15,461 nt of DNA. It comes from an uncultured Candidatus Melainabacteria bacterium (lineage in GTDB: Bacteria > Cyanobacteriota > Vampirovibrionia > Gastranaerophilales > Gastranaerophilaceae). The notes beneath the pieces were generated by a model. The model searched no databases, was not told the DNA's origin, and saw nothing but the letters and a program-made list of their open reading frames with translations. Positions 1 through 6,997 of this stretch are shown piece after piece; position 1 is the stretch's first letter; each line of letters opens with the position of its first letter. The stretch lies in contig CAKVCZ010000023.1 of assembly GCA_934726055.1 (NCBI GenBank), forward strand, positions 1-15,461, read 5' to 3'. A program made the position numbers and the translations under genes.

Positions 1-28
1 CCTGAAAGGCAGTCCTGACTAAATTGAA

Positions 29-72
29 AATAATCTTTGATTATTAAACAGATTCTGAAACAAGTTCAGAAT
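29..72. repeat. Two consecutive intergenic palindromes
   Basis: Two perfect inverted repeats stand close together in the non-coding left edge: AATAATC (29-35) and GATTATT (39-45) around a 3-base loop, then ATTCTGAA (52-59) and TTCAGAAT (65-72) around ACAAG. The second looks like the kind of short palindromic unit that is dispersed between genes in some AT-rich genomes, but only one copy is visible here, so dispersal is inference. No reading frame of note covers bases 1-189. Confidence 0.5.
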
Positions 73-91
73 GACATAGTGAAGTTTTTGG

Positions 92-115
92 AAACCTTTT
101 GACACCAAAAGGTTT
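92..115. terminator. Terminator-like hairpin downstream of queA
   Basis: AAACCTTTTG (92-101) and CAAAAGGTTT (106-115) form a perfect 10-bp stem with a 4-base loop ACAC. It lies about 75 bases beyond the queA stop, so it could end the yidC-queA transcript. Neither strand has a clean U-run after the stem, so it may equally be an mRNA 3'-end stabiliser or part of the repeat cluster at the window edge. Confidence 0.45.
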
Positions 116-189
116 ATACTATTAAAATTAAATAACAAAATTTTAAATAAAGTTTTTGAGGTAATTTTTTTAAAAAAGTAGAACTTGTT

Positions 190-1230
190 TTACTTTAACA
201 ACATACAATCTCCATAGGAGTAAAATTTATACTGTTTTTCAATAGCTTCTTTATATGCTCTAAAAATAAACTCTTTGCCTTCTAAAGCAGATACAAGCAT
301 TAACAATGTTGATTTAGGTAAATGGAAATTTGTAATTAAGTTATCTACTACTTTAAATTCATAAGGAGGATAAATAAACAATCTTGAAGCAGATTTGCAT
401 TCCTTTATTTCTCCAAATTGCTGATATGCCGTTTCCAGAGTTCTAACAGAAGTTGTACCTACTGCAACTATCTTTTTACCGTTAGCCTTTGCCCTATTTA
501 TAGCATCTGCAGCATCTTTAGATATTTCGAATTCTTCAGAATCCATTTTATGATCTAATACATCTTCACATTTTACCGGTCTAAATGTACCCAGCCCAAC
601 AGTCAAATTAACATATATAATTTCAACACCCTTTTTTGCCAATTTATCCAATATTTCTTGCGTAAAATGCAAACCGGCAGTAGGTGCAGCAACAGAGCCC
701 TCATTTTTTGCATAAACTGTTTGATAGCGTTCATAATCTAAAGATTTACGTTCATCATCAGTCATTTTTCTTTCTATATATGGAGGTAGAGGAATGTTTC
801 CTACTTTATCCAGAACTTCGTACAAAAGTCCGTCATAAATCAATTCAACAATCCATTTTCCTTCATCCAAGCGTTCAATCATTTTTACAGAAAGACAATC
901 TGCAATTTTAACTTCCACCCCAACTTTTACACGCTTTGCAGGCTTAATTAACGCTTCCCATTGTTTGTTTTCCAGTTCTTTTAATAAAAATATTTCAATT
1001 AAAGCTCCTGTATCCTTATGTCCATAAAGCCTTGCAGGAATAACCTTTGTATTATTTAAAACTAAAACGCAATTTTCATCTAAATAATCAACAATGTCAA
1101 AAAAATGTTTATGCTCAATTGTCTGATGCTGCTTGTCTAACACCATCATACGACATTCATCACGCTTTTCACTTGGTGTTTGTGCAATTAAATCTTCAGG
1201 TAACTGATAATCAAATTCACTAACTAGCAT
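190..1230 (-). CDS. queA: S-adenosylmethionine:tRNA ribosyltransferase-isomerase QueA
   Basis: QueA transfers and isomerises the ribosyl group of S-adenosylmethionine onto 7-aminomethyl-7-deazaguanine at position 34 of tRNAs with GUN anticodons, giving epoxyqueuosine in the cytoplasmic queuosine pathway. The 346-residue protein has the usual family length and hallmark blocks: LNNTKVIPARL at 58-68, PLPPYI at 147-152, GSVAAPTAGLHFT at 178-190, VGLGTFRPV at 211-219, TTSVRTLE at 259-266 and NLITNFHLPKSTLL at 297-310. The ATG at 1230 follows the yidC stop by one base, and a GGTAGAG-like ribosome site lies inside the end of yidC, so the two genes are almost certainly co-transcribed and perhaps translationally coupled. 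No defect is visible. The neighbouring tRNA-Pro is not a queuosine substrate, so that adjacency carries no functional message. Confidence 0.97.
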   Translation of the reverse strand: MLVSEFDYQLPEDLIAQTPSEKRDECRMMVLDKQHQTIEHKHFFDIVDYLDENCVLVLNNTKVIPARLYGHKDTGALIEIFLLKELENKQWEALIKPAKRVKVGVEVKIADCLSVKMIERLDEGKWIVELIYDGLLYEVLDKVGNIPLPPYIERKMTDDERKSLDYERYQTVYAKNEGSVAAPTAGLHFTQEILDKLAKKGVEIIYVNLTVGLGTFRPVKCEDVLDHKMDSEEFEISKDAADAINRAKANGKKIVAVGTTSVRTLETAYQQFGEIKECKSASRLFIYPPYEFKVVDNLITNFHLPKSTLLMLVSALEGKEFIFRAYKEAIEKQYKFYSYGDCMLLK

Positions 1231-1231
1231 A

Positions 1232-2311
1232 CTATTGTTTATTCTCTACCTTTTTTGCTTTTGCAACGGCATCTTCATCAATTTTTTGTTTTTTCTTTTC
1301 ATCTTCCATTTCAAGCTGTTTGTTAATTACAACAGTTTGTACAACTTGAATAAGGTTACTTGAAATTAAATATAAAAGAACACCGGCAGGAATTGGAATA
1401 AATACAAAAGTTGCCGTCAACATTATCGGCATAAAAGTATTCATAGATTTTTGAATAGCCTCTTGTGCAGGATCTTGATTTTTAGTTTTAGATGTTGCCA
1501 TCATAATTTTTTGAGTAGCAAACATTGTTAAGCCAAAAATTACAATTAACAATAAGACATCTAAATGCAAAGATGATTTAACTTCTTTAGTTGGGAATGT
1601 TGCAACCAAAATACCATCTTTTCTTTCAAAAGTCATTAATTCAGATTCTTTTGTTTGCAAATCCGTAACTGTCATTTCTGCTTTTTGAATTTTATCTAAT
1701 TGACTAAATTTCAAATCTAAATTATCAAGACTTACCTTAAAATCAACAGGTTCTCCAGGAGTCAATTCACCTTGAACTTCCAATGCCTTTGTTGGTTTTG
1801 AAATTTTTACATTATCCAAAACTTCTTTATCTAAATAAACCTTAGCGGTCTTACCTAACATAAAGCCATCATATTTTGACACCCCTAAAACACCATCGTT
1901 AGAAACTCCGGCATTTGTTTTTAAAGTTGCATCTAATCTATTAATAAATAAAAACTTTGCATCTCCAGCCATTTGAATAAATTGCGGACTCATCAAAGCT
2001 GAATATAACAAAATAAATATTGGCATTTGAATTAATAATGGAAAACATCCTGCCATAGGATTGAATTTGTGTTCTTTATAAAATTCCATCATTTTTTGTT
2101 GCATTTGCTGTGGATCGTTTTTATAACGTTCTTGAATAGCCTTCATTTTTGGTTGCAACATTTGCATTGTACGCATAGAACGTTGTTGAGAAACACCCAA
2201 TGGCCACATTGCAAGTCTTACCAAGATAGTTAATAAAATAATACCTACACCAAAACCGCCAACAACGGATAAGGATTTAAGTATCTCGATTGTAATTGTT
2301 ATAAAATCCAT
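1232..2311 (-). CDS. yidC: Membrane protein insertase YidC/Oxa1/Alb3 family
   Basis: YidC inserts and folds inner-membrane proteins, alone or with SecYEG. I start it at ATG 2311 (359 residues), preceded by AAAGGGA; the same frame stays open upstream, but that extension would read through a terminator and a tRNA. The first helix (about 13-37) contains LTILVRLAMWPL with the conserved Arg at 32; then comes a charged coiled stretch (about 45-85) and the block NPMAGCFPLLIQMPIF (84-99). Residues about 125-245 are a soluble beta-rich insert. Two final hydrophobic segments follow (about 248-270 and 290-328, containing IPIPAGVLLYLISSNLIQ), then a Lys/Glu-rich tail typical of the family. There is no large E. 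coli-type N-terminal P1 domain; a soluble insert in this later position is what I recall for cyanobacterial YidC. It leads directly into queA. Confidence 0.95.
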   Translation of the reverse strand: MDFITITIEILKSLSVVGGFGVGIILLTILVRLAMWPLGVSQQRSMRTMQMLQPKMKAIQERYKNDPQQMQQKMMEFYKEHKFNPMAGCFPLLIQMPIFILLYSALMSPQFIQMAGDAKFLFINRLDATLKTNAGVSNDGVLGVSKYDGFMLGKTAKVYLDKEVLDNVKISKPTKALEVQGELTPGEPVDFKVSLDNLDLKFSQLDKIQKAEMTVTDLQTKESELMTFERKDGILVATFPTKEVKSSLHLDVLLLIVIFGLTMFATQKIMMATSKTKNQDPAQEAIQKSMNTFMPIMLTATFVFIPIPAGVLLYLISSNLIQVVQTVVINKQLEMEDEKKKQKIDEDAVAKAKKVENKQ

Positions 2312-2347
2312 AATTTTTTCCCTTTGATAGTTGTGTAATAATCCCTT

Positions 2348-2375
2348 AAAAAAGAACCGCCTATATGGCGGTTCT
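2348..2375 (-). terminator. Rho-independent terminator of tRNA-Pro
   Basis: Read on the minus strand, AGAACCGCC (2375-2367), loop ATATA and GGCGGTTCT (2361-2353) form a perfect 9-bp GC-rich stem that runs straight into a T-run (2353-2348). It lies 9 bases beyond the tRNA CCA end and 36 bases before the yidC start, so yidC needs either its own weak promoter or read-through of this site. Confidence 0.93.
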
Positions 2376-2383
2376 GAAATAAA

Positions 2384-2459
2384 TGGTCGGGATGACACGG
2401 TTCGAACGTGCGACCCCTTCGTCCCAAGCGAAGTGCGCTACCAGCTGCGCTACATCCCG
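2384..2459 (-). tRNA. tRNA-Pro (anticodon UGG), CCA end encoded
   Basis: The minus strand folds as a complete cloverleaf. The 7-bp acceptor stem pairs 2459-2453 (CGGGATG) with 2394-2388 (CATCCCG), with discriminator A at 2387 and an encoded CCA at 2386-2384. The anticodon stem CTTCG/CGAAG encloses loop CTTGGGA, giving anticodon TGG at 2426-2424. The T arm contains GTTCGAAC. The UGG anticodon can read all proline codons by wobble. The gene is monocistronic by appearance: a promoter lies upstream and a strong terminator directly downstream. Confidence 0.98.
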
Positions 2460-2481
2460 TCGCCATTGCTATTTAGTTTTT

Positions 2482-2512
2482 GTTGATTAATAATCAACTG
2501 TGGATAACCACA
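2482..2512. promoter_or_regulatory. Palindrome pair with a perfect DnaA-box sequence in the tRNA leader
   Basis: GTTGATTA (2482-2489) and TAATCAAC (2491-2498) form an 8-bp inverted repeat around one base. It is immediately followed by TGTGGATAA (2499-2507), which is the reverse complement of the consensus DnaA box TTATCCACA and itself sits in a short palindrome, TGTGG-ATAA-CCACA. These lie between the predicted tRNA promoter and the tRNA 5' end. Processing, regulation or DnaA binding are all possible; only the sequence match is certain. Confidence 0.45.
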
Positions 2513-2517
2513 ACTTG

Positions 2518-2546
2518 ATTTTATAATAAATAAATTTTTACGTCAA
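2518..2546 (-). promoter_or_regulatory. Predicted promoter of tRNA-Pro
   Basis: On the minus strand TTGACG (2546-2541) is a near-perfect -35 box, followed after 17 bases by TAAAAT (2523-2518) as -10 box; an overlapping TATAAA (2525-2520) gives a 15-base spacing. Transcription would start near 2511 and yield a precursor with a leader of roughly 50 bases. The promoter begins only a few bases past the stop codon of the upstream decarboxylase gene. Confidence 0.7.
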
Positions 2547-2552
2547 GTTATT

Positions 2553-3983
2553 TTATTTTATTACTTCAATTTCTTCATAATCTGTTAAATATGGCAAATG
2601 GTCGGAAGTTATTTCTTCTCCAGGAAGTAAAATCGCAATTCCCGGAGGACATTCTGCAATAACTTCTCCTGAAATTCTACCAATTGCATTTTCTTTTTTA
2701 ATTATTTCTTTTTCCATATAAAAAGCTTCACGCAAATTATATTTTAATTTTGGAGTCAGCATTGGCATGTGTTTTTTGTTTTCTAAATGATAAAGATCAG
2801 AATATTTTGTTTTGGTAATTTTTTCTAAACAATCTGCAAGATATTTTATTTCCGAGCGTTTATTTCCGATATTTACAAGCATCAATGCTCCAACATCAGA
2901 TGCACTTTCTACCTCTATGTTAAAATCAATCTCTAAAATAGACTCTAATCTTTTACCCGATAAACCATCTACTCTCACAAAAACTTTTGTTATATCCGTT
3001 TTAAATCCAAAATCAGTTTTTAATTGATGAATATGTTCCATTTTATCAATACGTTTTCTAAAATATTTTGCATTTTTAACTGCTCTGTCTATTTGTTTTT
3101 GTCCGTTTTCACTTGTAAGATTTGCTCTTGCCGCATCTAAACTTGCAAGCAAAATCAATGACGGACTTGTTGTATGAAGTAATTTTAATGCTTTTTCAAT
3201 TTTATTTACATCCAACATTGAATTTTTAGCAATATGCAACATCGAACTTTGGCTCATACTGCCACCCGTTTTATGCAAAGAATGAACCACAGCATCTGCA
3301 CCAAGCTGCAATGCAGGTGTAGGCAAAGAATCATTAAAATTCCATAAACATCCATGTGCCTCATCAACAATTAAAGGAACATTATGTCTTTTACATATTT
3401 CAGAAATAGTTTTTATATCTGAAACAACGCCCTCATAAGTAGGATTGGTAATCCAAACAGCACCTACATTTTCTGTTTCAATTAACAGCTTTTCGATAGT
3501 TTTCGGATTTATGCTTCCCCACAAACCCCATTCATCAAGTTTTTCAGGAATAAGCCAAACAGGTTCCGCACCTGAAATAATCATGCCTGCTAAAATAGAA
3601 CGATGACAATTTCTGTTAACTATAATTTTTTGACCCTTTTTTGTAATTCCCATTGCTAATGCCATATTACCAACGGTAGAACCATTTAGCAAAAAGAATG
3701 TTCTTTGTGCACCAAAAGCTTTTGCTGCCAAATCCTCTGCTTCTTTAATCGCACCGGTTGCAGGAGTTAATGTTCCAAGATTATCAAATTCATCTGTCGT
3801 ATCAACTTTTAAGGCCTTTGTACCAATTAAACGTCTAAAATCTTTTAAAACTCCATAACCTTTTGTGTGCCCTGGAATATGAAATTGATACGTAGGTTTT
3901 TCATACGCATTTTTTAGTGCCGCTACTATCGGTGCATTTATTTTTTTAACGTGATTCTTTTTTGTATTAAATTTTTCAGCCAT
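2553..3983 (-). CDS. PLP-dependent Orn/Lys/Arg decarboxylase (class I)
   Basis: This 476-residue cytoplasmic enzyme belongs to the group of basic amino acid decarboxylases that use pyridoxal phosphate in an aminotransferase-like fold; the products are polyamines or their precursors (agmatine, cadaverine or putrescine). Visible landmarks are HIPGH at 35-39, the phosphate-binding region around LLNGST (98-103), NRNCHRS at 123-129, VDEAHG at 206-211 with the pyridine-contacting Asp207, and HSLHKTGG at 234-241 with Lys238 as the expected Schiff-base lysine. The length matches the short Bacillus SpeA/YaaO-type enzymes rather than the roughly 700-residue enterobacterial forms. Substrate cannot be read from sequence; arginine (SpeA role) is my first guess, lysine second. 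ATG 3983 has AGGGA upstream and a plausible promoter at 4010-4038. Confidence 0.92.
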   Translation of the reverse strand: MAEKFNTKKNHVKKINAPIVAALKNAYEKPTYQFHIPGHTKGYGVLKDFRRLIGTKALKVDTTDEFDNLGTLTPATGAIKEAEDLAAKAFGAQRTFFLLNGSTVGNMALAMGITKKGQKIIVNRNCHRSILAGMIISGAEPVWLIPEKLDEWGLWGSINPKTIEKLLIETENVGAVWITNPTYEGVVSDIKTISEICKRHNVPLIVDEAHGCLWNFNDSLPTPALQLGADAVVHSLHKTGGSMSQSSMLHIAKNSMLDVNKIEKALKLLHTTSPSLILLASLDAARANLTSENGQKQIDRAVKNAKYFRKRIDKMEHIHQLKTDFGFKTDITKVFVRVDGLSGKRLESILEIDFNIEVESASDVGALMLVNIGNKRSEIKYLADCLEKITKTKYSDLYHLENKKHMPMLTPKLKYNLREAFYMEKEIIKKENAIGRISGEVIAECPPGIAILLPGEEITSDHLPYLTDYEEIEVIK

Positions 3984-4009
3984 TTATATTTCCCTAATTT
4001 GTTGATTGT

Positions 4010-4038
4010 ATATTACAAAAAAAGTATTTTATTTACAA
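4010..4038 (-). promoter_or_regulatory. Predicted promoter of the decarboxylase gene
   Basis: The minus strand shows TTGTAA (4038-4033), a 17-base spacer and TAATAT (4015-4010), placing a transcription start about 20 bases ahead of the decarboxylase ATG. The region also has to serve the divergent hydrolase gene, so the two promoters would overlap. Confidence 0.5.
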
Positions 4039-4060
4039 CTTTTTTTTGCAATAATATTAA
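4032..4060 (+). promoter_or_regulatory. Weak candidate promoter of the hydrolase-methyltransferase unit
   Basis: TTTACA (4032-4037) and TATTAA (4055-4060) are 17 bases apart. If this were the real promoter, the transcript would start at or just inside the hydrolase ATG at 4065, which would make that mRNA leaderless. No Shine-Dalgarno sequence precedes that ATG, which fits, but the boxes are weak. Confidence 0.3.
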
Positions 4061-4064
4061 CAAA

Positions 4065-4784
4065 ATGAATAGAAATTATATTCTTACACAAGACAAAATA
4101 AAAATTGCATATAACCACTACAAATCAAACTTTGATAACGTTTTAATCGTCGCTCACGGCTGGTTTATGAGTAAAGATTCAAATGCTTTTAAACAAATCT
4201 GTCAAAGTTTTAACGAATATTTTGATATTATTTCATTTGATTTTAGAGGACACTGTTCAAGTTCAGGTTTATACACTTTTGGAGCAGAAGAAACAAATGA
4301 TTTAAAAGCTATTGTGGATTTTGCAAAAACTCAATATAAGAAAATATATTTAATTGGTTTTTCATTAGGTAGTCTAATCTCAATAGATTATTGTGCAAAA
4401 TATAATAACATTGATAAATTAATTTTGGTTAGTGCTCCGACTGATTTTAAAAAAATTGAAAACAATATATTCAGCCCAAATGCATTCATTCCAACTTTGA
4501 AAAAATTTGAATTTAAACGATGGTTTTCTATAAGATTTACTCATCCATTTAAAAAGAAACCTATACCTATTGAACTTATTTCAAAAATAAAAATTCCCTT
4601 GTTTTTCATCGCCGGAGAAAACGATCCTATAATAAAAGTTTGGCACAACCAAGAATTATTCAAAACGGCAAGTACAATAAAAAAAGAATTAATTATTAAA
4701 GGCGGTAAACACGCAGAGGATTTATTTTTGGAACACAAATCATTATTTATGGAAGAATGTATTAATTGGTTAAAGGAAATTTAA
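4065..4784 (+). CDS. Alpha/beta hydrolase (serine hydrolase, S33/Hydrolase_4-like)
   Basis: A 239-residue soluble protein with the alpha/beta hydrolase layout. The oxyanion-hole region is AHGWFMSKDS (30-39), the early strand-turn DFRGHCSS resembles that of monoacylglycerol lipase and esterase relatives, the nucleophile elbow is GFSLGS (98-103) with Ser100, the acid is likely Asp187 in GENDP, and the catalytic His is likely His216 in GGKHAED. There is no signal peptide or membrane segment, so it should act in the cytoplasm on an ester, thioester or peptide substrate that cannot be specified. I choose ATG 4065 because homology-like sequence begins there; the frame is open upstream, but that stretch is hydrophobic, AT-rich and overlaps the divergent gene. 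It is followed after one base by the methyltransferase-like gene. Confidence 0.85.
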   Translation: MNRNYILTQDKIKIAYNHYKSNFDNVLIVAHGWFMSKDSNAFKQICQSFNEYFDIISFDFRGHCSSSGLYTFGAEETNDLKAIVDFAKTQYKKIYLIGFSLGSLISIDYCAKYNNIDKLILVSAPTDFKKIENNIFSPNAFIPTLKKFEFKRWFSIRFTHPFKKKPIPIELISKIKIPLFFIAGENDPIIKVWHNQELFKTASTIKKELIIKGGKHAEDLFLEHKSLFMEECINWLKEI

Positions 4785-4785
4785 G

Positions 4786-5508
4786 ATGTCTGATTTAAAA
4801 AATATATTTGATTATTTTATAAGAGAGCATACAGGTTTTTCAAGAACAAATTATTCTCCAAAACCGCAGGATGTAAGCGATTTTGAATTCAATCCGAAAT
4901 ATGATACAATAATTCTTCAAAAAGATATCACAAGACTCAATTGCATTGAAAATTTATACATTTTAGACATTTTAGACAAATACTTAAAAATATATCCGAC
5001 ACAAGAATCTAAAGTTTTGGATATCGGTTCTAAAAATTGGAATTACGCAAAAGCTGAATATATATTTTTTAACCATTATTGCCATCATTTAGAACTAACA
5101 GGGGTAGAACTTGATGCAAACAGGCTATATTGGAACTTTTTCAGCAACAAAGAAATTGCAAAATACAACATTAAGTATCTTCCATTTGCAAACTATATTG
5201 GCGAAGATTTTATGAATATTTCAGGGAAATTCAATTATATTACGTGGTTTTTGCCGTTTGTAGGAAAATATCAACACACAAAATGGGGCTTACCTATGAA
5301 ATTCTTTAAACCAACGGAAATGCTTAAACACGCAAAAGAATGTCTTGCTGATGATGGATTAATGTTTATTGTAAATCAGGGTGAGAGCGAATATTGGCTA
5401 CAAAAGCAGCTTTGTGATGATTTAGGACTTGCTTATCAAGAAATAGGTTTAATAAGCAGCGAATTTTCACCCTATAAACTTCCACGTTATGCCTTGATTG
5501 TGTACTAA
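4786..5508 (+). CDS. Class I SAM-dependent methyltransferase-like protein
   Basis: The 240-residue product has a Rossmann-methyltransferase pattern. A motif I-like strand VLDIGSKNW lies at 77-85, an acidic strand end LTGVELD at 104-110 (Glu108 would bind the ribose hydroxyls), a motif IV-like strand NYITWFLPF at 150-158, and a motif VI-like segment LADDGLMFIVNQ at 187-198. Motif I is unusual: after DIGS the normal Gly-x-Gly turn is replaced by Lys-Asn-Trp, so SAM binding may be altered. ATG 4786 comes one base after the hydrolase stop, with AAAGGA (4772-4777) as ribosome site inside the hydrolase gene, so the two are an operon. Target unknown. It ends 6 bases from the convergent cstA-like gene, and no terminator hairpin is visible. 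Confidence 0.75.
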   Translation: MSDLKNIFDYFIREHTGFSRTNYSPKPQDVSDFEFNPKYDTIILQKDITRLNCIENLYILDILDKYLKIYPTQESKVLDIGSKNWNYAKAEYIFFNHYCHHLELTGVELDANRLYWNFFSNKEIAKYNIKYLPFANYIGEDFMNISGKFNYITWFLPFVGKYQHTKWGLPMKFFKPTEMLKHAKECLADDGLMFIVNQGESEYWLQKQLCDDLGLAYQEIGLISSEFSPYKLPRYALIVY

Positions 5509-5514
5509 TAATGT

Positions 5515-6927
5515 TTATGCCTTAATTTTGTTTGAACATTTTGATTTTTGAATAAAAAATACAATTGTAAAAATTAAAGCAAATATAATTCCAATAATAT
5601 TTGAAACAAATTCACTTAAATGAAAGCCTATTTTGACTTGGAAAATATAACTTACAACAACACTTGTCATAAATATTGCAGGTATTAAAGCAATATAGAA
5701 ACATTTGTGTTTTTTCATTAAATAATAAGCAATTGTCCACAAAACAAGAGATGAAAGAGCTTGATTTGCCCATCCAAAGTATTGCCAAAGAGTAGTTAAA
5801 TTAATTCTGCTCAAAAGCACACCGCAAGATAAAATGATGGTACTTAAAAACAATCTTTTTGGAATACTTTTTTGTTCCCAATGTAAAAAATCTGCGATGG
5901 TAATTCTTATTGAACGGAACGCAGTATCACCTGAAGTTATTGATAAAACAATTATTGATAAAACCGTTAAGATACCTCCGGTATGACCTAACAATCCTGT
6001 TGAAATTTCAGAAACAACACCACCTTGACCAAAATTATTTATTGCATTTAAAAGTCCGCCTGTTTGTTGATAAAAAGCAATTCCCAATGTTGCCCAAATC
6101 AAAGCAACAAGACCTTCTGTAACCATTGCACCATAGAAAACTGCTCTGCCATTTTTTTCATTTGGCAGACATCTTGCCATAATTGGAGATTGAGTAGCAT
6201 GGAATCCGCTAACGGCACCACAAGCAACAGTTACAAACAATAATGGGAATATACTTGCATGATCCGGATGCAAATTTAGTTTAGTTAAATCAGGGTAGAA
6301 TGCCGCACCTGATTTAATTAACATAAACATCAATGCACAGGTCATAACAATTAACAACAAAGCGAAAAACGGATACAAACGACCGATAACCTTGTCAACA
6401 GGCAACAATGTTGTTAGAAAATAATATCCAAAAATTACGCAAATCCAAATATTCAATGATGAATGTGAGATATTAGCCAACATTTTTGCTGGATTTATAG
6501 CAAAAACTGTACCTAATAAAATTAAAAGTCCAATAAAAAATATTAAAAATATAACTTTAAAATATTTACCAAATAATTTTTCAGTCAAATAAACAATTGA
6601 TTTACCCTTATAACGTATGGCAAGCATACCTGAACAAAAATCATGTACACCTCCTGCGAAAATACATCCAAAAACAATCCACAATAAGCAAACCGGACCA
6701 TAAACAGCCCCTAAAATTGCCCCAAAAACAGGCCCTAACCCTGCAATATTCAAAAACTGAATTAAAAATACTCTCCAAATCGGCATTGGTACAAAATCAA
6801 CACCATCGTTGTATTTTATAGCAGGAGTGCGACGATTTTCGTCTATTCCAAAAACATTTTCAACAAACTTTGAATAAAATAAATATCCACAAATTAAAAG
6901 AATTAATGCAATAAAAAATATAATCAT
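5515..6927 (-). CDS. cstA: CstA-family transporter (carbon starvation protein A)
   Basis: An integral membrane protein of 470 residues with many hydrophobic helices. CstA and its relative BtsT take up peptides and/or pyruvate, using the proton gradient. Family hallmarks are plain: YNDGVDFVP near 40-48, FLNIAGLGPVFGAILGAVYGP near 59-79, GGVHDF near 93-98, CGAVSGFHATQSP in the middle and SGDTAFRSIRITIADF further on. It is much shorter than E. coli CstA (about 700 residues) and matches the short form found in many anaerobes. I place the start at ATG 6927 because GAGG lies 5 bases upstream; an in-frame GTG two codons earlier (6933) would overlap that site. It is convergent with the methyltransferase-like gene and divergent from the secreted VWA gene. 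Substrate (pyruvate or peptides) cannot be decided. Confidence 0.93.
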   Translation of the reverse strand: MIIFFIALILLICGYLFYSKFVENVFGIDENRRTPAIKYNDGVDFVPMPIWRVFLIQFLNIAGLGPVFGAILGAVYGPVCLLWIVFGCIFAGGVHDFCSGMLAIRYKGKSIVYLTEKLFGKYFKVIFLIFFIGLLILLGTVFAINPAKMLANISHSSLNIWICVIFGYYFLTTLLPVDKVIGRLYPFFALLLIVMTCALMFMLIKSGAAFYPDLTKLNLHPDHASIFPLLFVTVACGAVSGFHATQSPIMARCLPNEKNGRAVFYGAMVTEGLVALIWATLGIAFYQQTGGLLNAINNFGQGGVVSEISTGLLGHTGGILTVLSIIVLSITSGDTAFRSIRITIADFLHWEQKSIPKRLFLSTIILSCGVLLSRINLTTLWQYFGWANQALSSLVLWTIAYYLMKKHKCFYIALIPAIFMTSVVVSYIFQVKIGFHLSEFVSNIIGIIFALIFTIVFFIQKSKCSNKIKA

Positions 6928-6947
6928 ACACACCTCACAATTTTATT

Positions 6948-6976
6948 TTAGCACAAAATTTATGGTAGAATATAAT
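6948..6976 (+). promoter_or_regulatory. Predicted promoter of the secreted VWA gene
   Basis: A perfect TATAAT (6971-6976) follows TTAGCA (6948-6953) at 17 bases. Transcription would start near 6983 and leave a leader of about 15 bases holding AAAGGG (6987-6992), a well-spaced ribosome site for ATG 6998. This short leader is the reason an upstream in-frame ATG at 6962 is rejected. Confidence 0.7.
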
Positions 6977-6997
6977 AAAAAAACAGAAAGGGTTTGT

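Noticed and set aside
2312..2398. N-terminal extension of YidC up to an ATG at 2398
   Set aside because: It would translate through the tRNA terminator and into the tRNA-Pro 3' end; ATG 2311 has a ribosome site and gives the normal N-terminus.
2384..2459. tRNA-Pro as an integration site for a mobile element
   Set aside because: No integrase, no direct repeat of the tRNA 3' end, and housekeeping genes on both sides.
2482..2546. Replication origin near yidC
   Set aside because: Only one DnaA box, no dnaA, rpmH or rnpA, and no AT-rich unwinding array distinct from the background.
3951..4064. Upstream extension of the alpha/beta hydrolase
   Set aside because: It overlaps the divergent decarboxylase start and its promoter; the hydrolase sequence begins at 4065.
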